NCBI GenBank assembly: GCA_019416395.1
Contig: DXXH01000029.1
Span: 10,699 to 22,497, forward strand
Direction of reading: 5' to 3'
DNA length: 11,799 nt
DNA from: Clostridiales bacterium
GTDB lineage: Bacteria; Bacillota; Clostridia; Oscillospirales; Acutalibacteraceae
A program made the position numbers and the translations under genes. The first letter of the stretch is position 1, and every line of letters begins with the position of its first letter. Shown piece after piece: positions 1-6,459 of this stretch. The notes beneath the pieces are model-generated. The model was not told where the DNA came from and did no database searches. It was given only the letters and a program-made list of their open reading frames with translations.

Positions 1-1
1 T

Positions 2-562
2 TTGGGTTCTGACCGGCTTTACCAGTTTGTCAGGGACAGCCAGGGGGGACTGGCTCCTGACCAGGGGCAGCCCTGGGTGAAATCGGGACCGGGGCAAGGC
101 CCCCGTCACTTTGCGTTCCATGGCAATGGCCGGTGGCTCTATTTGGTGACGGAGCTGGACCGCTCCCTGCTGGTATTCCGGTATGAGGAAAACCGGCTGG
201 AACAGGTGGGGGAATATTCCTTGCGGGAAGAAGGGGATCCGGACGATTCCCTGGCGGCGGATATCCATCTTTCCCCAGACAACCGGTTTCTGTATGTGTC
301 GGTGCGGGGCCCTGGGTGCCTGTGCGGGTTTGAGGTAAAGGACGATGGGGGACGGTTGGAGCCTTTGGGACGGTTCCCCTCTGGGGGCGGGTGTCCCCGG
401 AATTTCGCCATCAGCCCGGACGGGTGTTACGTGGCAGTGGCCAACCAGGAGCCGGGGACGCTGGTGCTGTTCCCTCGGGAAGAAGATTCCGGCCGGCTGG
501 GGAAAGCGCTGGCCGTGGCGGAAGTTCCCCAGGTGTCTTGCGTGAAATGGAAGGAGAATTGA
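2..562 (+). CDS. Lactonase-family beta-propeller protein (6-phosphogluconolactonase-like), C-terminal part
   Basis: This is the 3' end of a gene whose start lies outside the window; about 186 codons remain, ending in TGA at 560-562. The protein shows repeated propeller-blade signatures of the lactonase family (Pgl/YbhE type, about 340 residues when complete): GPRHFAFHGNGRWLYLVTE, then LSPDNRFLYVSVRG, then CPRNFAISPDGCYVAVANQE. Each is a 'P-x-F-P-D/G-x-x-Y-V' strand motif spaced 50-60 residues apart, so roughly the last four blades of a seven-bladed propeller are present. Known members hydrolyse 6-phosphogluconolactone in the cytosolic pentose phosphate pathway, but many paralogues have untested substrates, so the exact reaction is inferred. 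An intrinsic terminator follows at 649-683, which separates this gene from spoVT. No signal peptide can be judged because the N-terminus is missing. Confidence 0.85.
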   Translation: MGSDRLYQFVRDSQGGLAPDQGQPWVKSGPGQGPRHFAFHGNGRWLYLVTELDRSLLVFRYEENRLEQVGEYSLREEGDPDDSLAADIHLSPDNRFLYVSVRGPGCLCGFEVKDDGGRLEPLGRFPSGGGCPRNFAISPDGCYVAVANQEPGTLVLFPREEDSGRLGKALAVAEVPQVSCVKWKEN

Positions 563-648
563 GTTTATCATTTATTAATTGTAATTTCTGGAAAAAAGAC
601 CCGCAAAAATACGCATAATAAACTATAGAAAAGGGGATTGCCCCAGGG

Positions 649-683
649 AAAACGCTTAAAAGCCCAGTCTTTTGAGCGTTTTT
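649..683 (+). terminator. Intrinsic terminator after the lactonase gene
   Basis: A 14-bp stem pairs 649-662 (AAAACGCTTAAAAG) with 669-682 (CTTTTGAGCGTTTT) around a 6-nt loop, with one G-U pair. The right arm runs into a T-tract (TTTTT at 679-683, then CCTATTTTTTG). It lies 86 nt after the lactonase stop and upstream of the presumed spoVT promoter, so it should insulate the two genes. The A-rich left arm means weaker termination could also occur from the other strand, but no gene there needs it. Confidence 0.8.
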
Positions 684-701
684 CCTATTTTTTGAAAACG
701 A

Positions 702-731
702 GGATAAACCCGAAAAACTTGGCAAATACTA
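702..731 (+). promoter_or_regulatory. Possible sigma-G-type forespore promoter of spoVT
   Basis: GGATA at 702-706 and AATACTA at 725-731 are separated by 18 nt. Compared with the Bacillus sigma-G consensus as I recall it (-35 GHATR, 17-18 nt, -10 CATNMTA), there is one mismatch in each box. Transcription would start near 738. In B. subtilis spoVT is transcribed by sigma-G, which is why I looked for this pattern. It is a short degenerate match and no good sigma-A promoter is visible in the same gap, so treat it as a plausible but unproven call. Confidence 0.4.
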
Positions 732-746
732 ACCGTACGAAAACAA

Positions 747-763
747 GCCGGGACACTCCCGGC
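747..763 (+). other. Perfect 7-bp hairpin in the spoVT 5' UTR
   Basis: GCCGGGA (747-753) and TCCCGGC (757-763) pair perfectly around a CAC loop. The hairpin ends 10 nt before the spoVT Shine-Dalgarno sequence (GGAGG 774-778). It has no T-tract, so it is not a terminator. It may stabilise the 5' end of the message or influence initiation. Function is inferred only from position. Confidence 0.45.
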
Positions 764-784
764 AGGAAGTATGGGAGGAGCACT

Positions 785-1324
785 ATGAAAGCTACTGGTA
801 TTGTCCGGAGAATCGACGATCTGGGACGGGTGGTGATCCCCAAGGAAATCCGCCGTACCTTGAAGATCCGGGAAGGAATGCCCATGGAGATCTTCACCGA
901 TGTGTCCGGGGAAGTGATTTTGAAAAAATATTCCCCTGTGGGGGAAATGTCCGCTTTGGCTCAGGCCTACGCCGAGGCTTTGGTATCCCTCACCGGCCAG
1001 GCTGCCGCTGTGTGCGACGGGGAACAGGTGATCGCCTTGGCAGGTCCCGCCAAGAAAGAGCTGCTTCACAAGGCCATTTCTCCCCAGATGGAAGAACTGG
1101 TCCAGGGAAGAAAATCCTTTACCACCAACGGCGAAACCACCGTCCTGGTGGCCCAGGGATATCCTGCGGCGGCCATGGCAGCTTACCCGGTGGTCTGCGA
1201 GGGCGACCCCATGGGGGCGGTGATGCTGCTGAAGGGGGAGCGTTCCCCGCAGAAGATCAGCGGGGAAATCCAAGAAAGCCTGCGGGCGGCGTCTATGTTT
1301 TTGTCCCGCCAGTTGGAAGTGTGA
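785..1324 (+). CDS. spoVT: Stage V sporulation protein T, AbrB-family transcription regulator
   Basis: The protein has 179 residues, almost the same as B. subtilis SpoVT (178). The N-terminal ~50 residues form the swapped-hairpin AbrB DNA-binding domain, with the diagnostic MKATGIVRRIDDLGRVVIPK followed by EIRRTLKIREGMPMEIF. Residues ~55-178 match the GAF-like C-terminal sensor domain typical of SpoVT (LAQAYAEALVSLTG, then TVLVAQGYPAAAMAAYPVV). In Bacillus it is a forespore regulator that tunes sigma-G genes during spore maturation and germination. The ATG at 785 is chosen over an upstream in-frame start at 638 because GGAGG at 774-778 sits 6 nt before it and the family's conserved sequence begins exactly there; the upstream extension also runs through the terminator. 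The gene stands alone between terminators. It is the main evidence that the organism forms endospores. Confidence 0.94.
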   Translation: MKATGIVRRIDDLGRVVIPKEIRRTLKIREGMPMEIFTDVSGEVILKKYSPVGEMSALAQAYAEALVSLTGQAAAVCDGEQVIALAGPAKKELLHKAISPQMEELVQGRKSFTTNGETTVLVAQGYPAAAMAAYPVVCEGDPMGAVMLLKGERSPQKISGEIQESLRAASMFLSRQLEV

Positions 1325-1349
1325 TGGCCGGGGGCTGAAAACCCGCAAT

Positions 1350-1372
1350 AAACTGCCTGAAACAGGCGGTTT
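1350..1372 (+). terminator. Probable terminator after spoVT
   Basis: A 10-bp stem pairs AAACTGCCTG (1350-1359) with CAGGCGGTTT (1363-1372) around a 3-nt AAA loop, with one G-U pair, 25 nt past the spoVT stop. The following sequence is only modestly T-rich (CCCTGGAATTTT), so efficiency is uncertain. A second, irregular A/T-flanked hairpin lies at 1401-1438 (AAAAGCC against GGC...TTTT, inner TCCC/GGGA) and may act as a back-up. Nothing else recognisable lies between 1440 and 1500. Confidence 0.6.
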
Positions 1373-1500
1373 CCCTGGAATTTTCCGTGATATTTCCCAA
1401 AAAAGCCCCCCAATCCCAAAAAGAAGGGAGGCCCTTTTGGCGCATCTCACGAAAAAAGCCTTCCAATTGGCAGAGCGCTGGGAATTATGCGGGTTTGCCC

Positions 1501-1529
1501 TTGATTTTCCCGGAGCCGGGTGGTATAAT
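1501..1529 (+). promoter_or_regulatory. Sigma-A promoter of the rimP-nusA-infB operon (extended -10)
   Basis: TTGATT (-35, 1501-1506) is followed after exactly 17 nt by a perfect TATAAT (-10, 1524-1529). A TGG at 1521-1523 gives the TGn extended -10 motif. Transcription should start near 1536, leaving a ~100-nt leader before rimP that contains the hairpin at 1554-1583. This is the only strong promoter upstream of rimP, so it probably drives the operon at least through infB. Confidence 0.85.
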
Positions 1530-1553
1530 TACCAAGGTATAAGTACGATGATG

Positions 1554-1583
1554 AAAGAGTGGGGCGACCCGCTCTTTTGTTTG
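1554..1583 (+). terminator. Leader attenuator hairpin upstream of rimP
   Basis: AAAGAGTGGG (1554-1563) pairs with CCCGCTCTTT (1568-1577) to give a 10-bp stem, with one G-U pair, closed by the GNRA tetraloop GCGA. It is followed by the U-rich run TTTGTTTG. This is an intrinsic terminator placed between the operon promoter (-10 at 1524-1529) and the first gene (1639), so some transcripts must read through it. Work in B. subtilis reports that NusA stimulates termination in the leader of its own rimP-nusA operon. This hairpin is in the matching place, so NusA autoregulation is the likely role. A second small hairpin (CGGCCC/GGGCCG at 1608-1622) lies just before the rimP ribosome binding site. Confidence 0.75.
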
Positions 1584-1638
1584 CTTATGAAGCAAAACCA
1601 AAAAACACGGCCCTCTGGGCCGGGAAAGGGTGGAACGC

Positions 1639-2133
1639 ATGAGTCCGGCGCCAAAGAAAAAAGGAAACGTGGCCCAGCGTGTCTGGGAGCTTGCTCAGCC
1701 CCTGGCGGAAGAGCTTGGCCTTTCCCTGTGGGACGTGCAGTTCGTCAAAGAAGGGGCGGACTGGTTTTTGAGAGTGTTTATCGACAAGGAGGGGGGAGTG
1801 TCCATTGACGACTGCGTGGACATGACCCACGCCCTGAGCCCTGTTTTGGACAAAGAGGATCCAATCCCCCAGGAATACCTGCTGGAAGTCTCTTCCCCCG
1901 GGCTGGAGCGGAAGCTGACCCGGCCGGAGCATTTTGCGGCGTATGTAGGCCGGCTGGTGCGTGCCCGGCTGATACGGCCTTTGGAAAGCGGGGAGCGGGA
2001 ACTCCAAGGGATTCTGCTGCGGGCGGAAGACAACGGGGAGTTCGAGCTGCAATTGGACGAGGAGACCAGCGTCACCCTGGAGAAGAAGGAATGTTCTTCC
2101 GTACAAGGGGTGGACGAGGAGTTTGAGGATTAA
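1639..2133 (+). CDS. rimP: Ribosome maturation factor RimP
   Basis: The product is 164 residues (B. subtilis RimP is 156). RimP binds free 30S subunits and helps assemble the S12/S19 region during maturation. Diagnostic sequence includes LGLSLWDVQFVKEGADWFLR, VFIDKEGGVSIDDCVDMTHA and the hallmark EYLLEVSSPGLERKL. The N-terminal alpha/beta domain covers residues ~15-95, and the C-terminal SH3-like barrel covers ~95-160 with an acidic tail. I choose the ATG at 1639, preceded by AAGGGTGG (1626-1633) at 5-nt spacing, over the in-frame GTG at 1630, which would sit directly on its purine-rich stretch. It is first in the operon, 33 nt before nusA, and lies downstream of the attenuator. Confidence 0.97.
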   Translation: MSPAPKKKGNVAQRVWELAQPLAEELGLSLWDVQFVKEGADWFLRVFIDKEGGVSIDDCVDMTHALSPVLDKEDPIPQEYLLEVSSPGLERKLTRPEHFAAYVGRLVRARLIRPLESGERELQGILLRAEDNGEFELQLDEETSVTLEKKECSSVQGVDEEFED

Positions 2134-2166
2134 ACGGAAACGAGAGAAAAGGAGCGAGGCAAGCCC

Positions 2167-3249
2167 ATGGCAAAGAAGAAGGAACCGGAGAAGCAAGGCA
2201 ACGAGGAACTGTTCCTGGCGCTGAACCTGTTGGAGAAGGAAAAGGGAATCCCGGTGGCATTCATGCTGGATAAGATCAAGAAGGCCATTTCCACCGCCTG
2301 CAAGAACAATTACGGCAACGAGGACGTGGATATTGACGTGGATCCCCAGACAGGGAAATTCAACGTCTACCTGCGCAAGGAGATCGTGGAAGAAGTGGAA
2401 GACCCCAACCGGCAGTATCTGCTGGATAAGGCAAAACAGGTGGATCCCACCGCGTGCGTAGGACGGTTTGTGCGGATCAAGCTGGACACCAAGCAGTTTG
2501 GCCGTGTGGCCGCCCAGACTGCCCGGAACATCATCCGTCAGGGGATCCGGGACAGCGAGCGTGGACAGATGATGCAGGAGTTCCAGAGCAAGCATCAGGA
2601 GCTGGTCAGCGGCCTGGTGGAGCGGATCGACCCCCGCACCGGCGCCATCTCTTTGAAGATCGGCAAGGCGGAGGCGGTGCTGCCCAAGAACGAGCAGATC
2701 GGCGGGGAGAATGTGAAAGAGGGCGACTACATAAAGGTATATGTAGTGGACGTCCGGGAAACGGAGAAGGGCCCCAAGGCCATCATCTCCCGCACCCACC
2801 CCGATCTGGTCAAGCGCATGTTCGAGACGGAAGTCCCGGAGATCTACGATGGCACGGTGGAAATCAAGGCCGTGTCCCGGGAAGCTGGCTCCCGCACCAA
2901 GCTGGCTGTGGTGAGCCACAACCCCGACGTGGACGCTGTGGGCGCCTGCATCGGTACCCGTGGTTCCCGTGTGTCGGAGATCGTGGAAGAGCTGGGGGGC
3001 GAGAAAATCGACATTGTGGAATACAGCGACGACCCCAAGCAGTTCATCGCTGCCGCCCTGTCCCCGGCCAATGTGATTTCAGTGGAAGTGGCGGAAGACG
3101 GTTCCCGTTCCTGCAAGGTGACCGTGCCGGATAACCAGTTGTCCCTGGCCATCGGCAATAAGGGCCAGAACGCCCGGCTGGCTGCCAAGCTGACGGGCTG
3201 GAAGATCGATATCAAGCCGGAAAGCGGCTTTTACGGCGAGGAAGAATAA
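2167..3249 (+). CDS. nusA: Transcription termination/antitermination factor NusA
   Basis: The protein has 360 residues, matching the short Gram-positive NusA, which lacks the C-terminal acidic repeats of E. coli. Order of domains: N-terminal RNA-polymerase-binding domain (~1-135, containing EKGIPVAFMLDKIKKAISTA), S1 RNA-binding domain (~145-212, beginning VSGLVERIDPRTGAISLKIG), KH1 with the GTRG loop at 263-266, and KH2 with the GNKG loop at 330-333 (NQLSLAIGNKGQNARLAAKL). NusA binds elongating polymerase, enhances pausing and intrinsic termination, and takes part in rRNA antitermination. Its Shine-Dalgarno is either AAAAGGAG (2147-2154, long 12-nt spacing) or GAGG (2156-2159). The gene likely represses its own operon through the rimP leader hairpin. 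Confidence 0.99.
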   Translation: MAKKKEPEKQGNEELFLALNLLEKEKGIPVAFMLDKIKKAISTACKNNYGNEDVDIDVDPQTGKFNVYLRKEIVEEVEDPNRQYLLDKAKQVDPTACVGRFVRIKLDTKQFGRVAAQTARNIIRQGIRDSERGQMMQEFQSKHQELVSGLVERIDPRTGAISLKIGKAEAVLPKNEQIGGENVKEGDYIKVYVVDVRETEKGPKAIISRTHPDLVKRMFETEVPEIYDGTVEIKAVSREAGSRTKLAVVSHNPDVDAVGACIGTRGSRVSEIVEELGGEKIDIVEYSDDPKQFIAAALSPANVISVEVAEDGSRSCKVTVPDNQLSLAIGNKGQNARLAAKLTGWKIDIKPESGFYGEEE

Positions 3250-3290
3250 GGCGGGTTTCCCATGCCCCGCCGGGAGAGGAGGAATACCCC

Positions 3291-3716
3291 ATGCGGCCGA
3301 AAAAAACACCCCTGCGCATGTGCGCGGGCTGCGGCGAGATGAAGCCGAAAAAAGAGCTGGTGCGGGTGGTGAAAGCCCCCCAGAAGGAGGACGAAAACGG
3401 CGTGCTCCCACCGGTGGAGATTTCCCTGGATCTGACGGGGAAACGCCCGGGCCGGGGAGCGTACCTGTGCCGGGACGCCCAGTGCTTGAAGCTGGCGAAA
3501 AAATCCCGGCGGCTGGAGCGGGCCTTCTCCTGTAAGATCCCGGAGGAGGTATACGCCCGGCTGGAAGAGGAAATCGCCGGGGCTGCCAAGGAAGAGGCGG
3601 AGCCCCCCCAGGCGAAACCAGCCGTGCCCTTGGACGAAAACGGCCAGCCTATCATCGAGATCGACCTGCCGGAAGAAGCGCTTCCATTTCGGAAGGGAGG
3701 CGGCCATGGCGGATAA
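3291..3716 (+). CDS. ylxR: YlxR/RnpM family RNase P modulator (DUF448), long C-terminal tail
   Basis: The product has 141 residues, while B. subtilis YlxR is about 90. The conserved core is residues 1-88: RMCAGCGEMKPKKELVRVV near the N-terminus, then LDLTGKRPGRGAYLC. Cysteines C11-x2-C14 and C60-x4-C65 could form a zinc site; this pattern occurs in many but not all family members. The family binds structured RNA, and B. subtilis YlxR (renamed RnpM) binds and modulates RNase P RNA. The remaining ~50 residues form an acidic, proline-rich tail (EEIAGAAKEEAEPPQAKPA...) that ends in a glycine/histidine stretch. Start: AGGAGG at 3277-3282, 8 nt before ATG. A 6-bp hairpin (GGCGGG 3250-3255 with CCCGCC 3266-3271) sits between the nusA stop and this ribosome binding site. 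Its last 11 nt overlap the next gene. Confidence 0.94.
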   Translation: MRPKKTPLRMCAGCGEMKPKKELVRVVKAPQKEDENGVLPPVEISLDLTGKRPGRGAYLCRDAQCLKLAKKSRRLERAFSCKIPEEVYARLEEEIAGAAKEEAEPPQAKPAVPLDENGQPIIEIDLPEEALPFRKGGGHGG

Positions 3717-4017
3717 ACTGTTGTCCCTTCTGGGATTGGCCAGAAGGGCCGGAAAGATCGAACCGGGATTTGACGCGGCGGTGTCCGCGGCCCGGGGCGG
3801 CAAGGCATATTTGCTCATCGCCGCCCGGGACATCTCGGAAAAGACGGTAAAAAACCTGCGCTATGAGGGGACCCGGGCAGGGATCCCGACCTTGCGGGTG
3901 GAAGCCGGTATGGAAGAATTGGGCCGGGCCTGCGGGGTGCGGGCCGGCGTGCTGGCTGTAACGGATAAGGGGTTTTCCAAGGCTGTGGAGAGCCTTGGGG
4001 AAGCCGTGACGGATTGA
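3706..4017 (+). CDS. ylxQ: YlxQ, L7Ae-family K-turn RNA-binding protein
   Basis: At 103 residues this is a single-domain L7Ae/L30e/S12e protein. LSLLGLARRAGKIEPGFDAA followed by KAYLLIAARDISEKTVKNL is the standard signature of the bacterial YlxQ branch. B. subtilis YlxQ binds kink-turn RNA in vitro; its cellular target is not settled. The ATG at 3706 lies inside the 3' end of ylxR (11-nt overlap, different frame), with AAGGGAGG at 3693-3700 and 5-nt spacing, so the pair is probably translationally coupled. The infB Shine-Dalgarno begins 2 nt after its stop codon. The fixed placement between nusA/ylxR and infB suggests a role in RNA or ribosome metabolism. Confidence 0.94.
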   Translation: MADKLLSLLGLARRAGKIEPGFDAAVSAARGGKAYLLIAARDISEKTVKNLRYEGTRAGIPTLRVEAGMEELGRACGVRAGVLAVTDKGFSKAVESLGEAVTD

Positions 4018-4034
4018 GAAGGAGGAACATGCCA

Positions 4035-6458
4035 ATGATGATTAAATACAGAGTGCGGGAAGTGGCCAAGGATCTGGATATCCCCAACAAGGACGTGATC
4101 GACACCCTGGCCAAGTATTTCCCCGAGCCCAAGAAGTACATGACCGCCCTGACCGAGGACGAACTGGACGTGGTGTTCGAAGCCTTCACCCAGGAGCGGA
4201 GCATGAAGAATCTGGACGCCTATTTCGCCGAGCGGGGCGGAACGGCTCCCCAGGCAGCCCAATCCCAGCCCGCTCCGGAACGGCAGCCCCAGCAGGCGGC
4301 AGCCCCCAAGCAGCAGGAGAAAACCGCCCAGGGCGGCCAGCAGCGTGGGGAAAAGCCCCAGGGCCAGAAATCCGCTCCTGCCGGCGGGAACCAGCGCCAG
4401 CCCGAAAAGCGTCCGGCTCCCCAGCCCGCTGCTCAGCCTGCTGCCCAGATCCCCCAGACCACGGTGATCGAGGAGCCCAAGCAGCCTACCCGCCGTGTGG
4501 TGGATACCCGTTCCTCCCATGTGAACATCGACAAATACAATGAGAAATACGACCAGTTGGCGGACCAGAAGGTGAAAACCCGCACGGACAACGTGGTGAC
4601 CAAGCAGAAGTTCACCAACCGGAACCAGCAGAAGCGGGGCCAGCGCCGGGGCAAGCGGGAGACCGAGGCCGAGCGTCTGAACCGTATCGCCCGGGAACGC
4701 CAGGCGAAACACATCACCATCGAGGTGCCGGACGAGATCACCGTGGGCGAGTTCGCCCTGCGGCTGAAGGTTTCCGCCCCTGAGGTCATCAAAAAGCTGA
4801 TGAGCCTGGGCGTGTTCGCCACCATCAACGACACCATCGATTTCGACACCGCCGTGCTGGTGGCCGACGAGTTCCACGCCAAGGTGGAAAAAGAAGTGGT
4901 GGTCACCATCGAGGAGCGGATCATCGACGACAGCGAGGACGACGAGGCCAACCTGGTGCCCCGTGCTCCCGTTGTGGTGGTCATGGGCCACGTTGACCAC
5001 GGCAAGACCTCCATTTTGGACGTGATCCGTCATTCCCACGTCACCGAGGGCGAGGCCGGCGGCATCACCCAGCACATCGGCGCTTACCGTGTGACGGTGG
5101 ACGGCCGGGAAATTACCTTCCTGGACACTCCCGGTCACGCCGCCTTTACCACCATGCGTGCCCGTGGCGCCCAGGTGACGGATATCGCCGTGCTGGTGGT
5201 GGCCGCGGACGACGGCATCATGCCCCAGACCGTGGAAGCCATCAACCACGCCAAAGCGGCAGGGGTTTCCATTATTGTGGCCATCAACAAGATGGATAAG
5301 GAAGGGGCCAATCCCGAGCGGGTGAAGGAACAGCTCACCGAGTACGAGCTGGTTCCGGAAGAGTGGGGCGGCGATACCCCCTGCATTCCCGTATCCGCCC
5401 ACACCAAGCAGGGCATTGACGACCTGCTGGAAATGATCCTGCTCACCGCCGACATGATGGAATTGAAAGCCAACCCGGACCGTCCCGCCAAGGGCACCGT
5501 GATCGAGGCCCGGCTTGACAAGGGCATGGGCCCTGTGGCCACCATGCTGGTGCAGAACGGCACTCTCCGTGCCGGGGACACCATTGTGGCCGGCACAACC
5601 GTGGGCCGTGTCCGCTCCATGATGGACGACAAGGGCCGCAAGGTCAAGGCCGCCGGACCCTCTGTGCCTGTGGAGATCACCGGTCTGAACGACGTGCCTG
5701 TGGGCGGCGATATCTTCAATGTGGTATCCGACGAGCGTTTGGCCCGGGAGCTGGTGGAACAGCGGATCAGCGAGCGGAAGGAAGAGCAGTTCAACTCCCA
5801 GACAAAGGTGACCCTGGACAACCTGTTCGAGCAGATGAAGGAAGGGGACATGAAGGAGCTGAAGATCATCGTCAAGGCCGACGTGCAAGGTTCTGTGGAA
5901 GCGGTACGCCAGTCCTTGGAGAAGCTTTCCAACGACGAGGTGCGGGTGCACATCATTCACGGGGCGGTAGGCGCCATCAACGAGAGCGACGTGATGCTGG
6001 CCAACGCTTCCAACGCCATTATTGTTGGCTTTAACGTCCGGCCTGACCCGGTGGCGGAAGAGAACGCCAAGCGGGACGGCGTGGATATGCGGCTGTACCG
6101 GATCATTTACGATTGCATTGAAGAAATCGAGTCCGCTATGAAGGGCATGCTGGCTCCCAAGTACCGGGAAGTGGCCTTGGGCAAGGCGGAATGCCGTGAG
6201 ACGTATAAGATTTCCAACGTGGGCATGGTCATCGGCGGCCACGTGACCACCGGCAAGATCACCCGGAACGCTCAGGTACGGGTGGTGCGTGACGGCATCA
6301 TTGTGGCGGACGACAAAGTGGCTTCTCTGCGGCGTTTCAAGGACGACGTGCGGGAAGTGGCGGAAGGCTACGACTGCGGCATCACTTTGGAGAAGTTCTC
6401 CGACATCAAGCAGGGAGATATCCTGGAAGCCTACGAGATGGAAGAGTACCGCGACTAA
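4035..6458 (+). CDS. infB: Translation initiation factor IF-2
   Basis: The GTPase that delivers initiator tRNA to the 30S subunit and promotes subunit joining; 807 residues from this start. An N-terminal IF2-N module (KYRVREVAKDLDIPNKDVID) is followed by a low-complexity Q/P/A-rich linker (~70-140), a basic stretch (NRNQQKRGQRRGKRETEAER), a second IF2-N module (~235-285), and the G domain. G motifs: GHVDHGKT 318-325 (G1), GGITQHIG (G2), DTPGH 364-368 (G3), NKMD 418-421 (G4), SAH 454-456 (G5). Domains II, C1 and C2 follow. Three in-frame ATGs are possible (4029, 4035, 4038). AAGGAGG at 4019-4025 gives 9-nt spacing to 4035 but only 3 nt to 4029, so 4035 is preferred. The 3' end is followed at once by the repeat array. 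Confidence 0.98.
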   Translation: MMIKYRVREVAKDLDIPNKDVIDTLAKYFPEPKKYMTALTEDELDVVFEAFTQERSMKNLDAYFAERGGTAPQAAQSQPAPERQPQQAAAPKQQEKTAQGGQQRGEKPQGQKSAPAGGNQRQPEKRPAPQPAAQPAAQIPQTTVIEEPKQPTRRVVDTRSSHVNIDKYNEKYDQLADQKVKTRTDNVVTKQKFTNRNQQKRGQRRGKRETEAERLNRIARERQAKHITIEVPDEITVGEFALRLKVSAPEVIKKLMSLGVFATINDTIDFDTAVLVADEFHAKVEKEVVVTIEERIIDDSEDDEANLVPRAPVVVVMGHVDHGKTSILDVIRHSHVTEGEAGGITQHIGAYRVTVDGREITFLDTPGHAAFTTMRARGAQVTDIAVLVVAADDGIMPQTVEAINHAKAAGVSIIVAINKMDKEGANPERVKEQLTEYELVPEEWGGDTPCIPVSAHTKQGIDDLLEMILLTADMMELKANPDRPAKGTVIEARLDKGMGPVATMLVQNGTLRAGDTIVAGTTVGRVRSMMDDKGRKVKAAGPSVPVEITGLNDVPVGGDIFNVVSDERLARELVEQRISERKEEQFNSQTKVTLDNLFEQMKEGDMKELKIIVKADVQGSVEAVRQSLEKLSNDEVRVHIIHGAVGAINESDVMLANASNAIIVGFNVRPDPVAEENAKRDGVDMRLYRIIYDCIEEIESAMKGMLAPKYREVALGKAECRETYKISNVGMVIGGHVTTGKITRNAQVRVVRDGIIVADDKVASLRRFKDDVREVAEGYDCGITLEKFSDIKQGDILEAYEMEEYRD

Positions 6459-6459
6459 G

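Noticed and set aside
638..784. An N-terminal extension of SpoVT.
   Set aside because: It would be translated from within the upstream terminator region. The SpoVT family begins at the ATG at 785, which has a good ribosome binding site.
1437..1808. A 123-codon + strand open frame covering the operon promoter and leader.
   Set aside because: It starts at TTG without a ribosome binding site, runs across the promoter and terminator hairpin and overlaps rimP out of frame.
1585..2919. Other long minus-strand open frames (here opposite rimP-nusA; also 8532-9980 and 9884-11608).
   Set aside because: They lie antisense to well-supported genes, have atypical composition and match no family I recognise.
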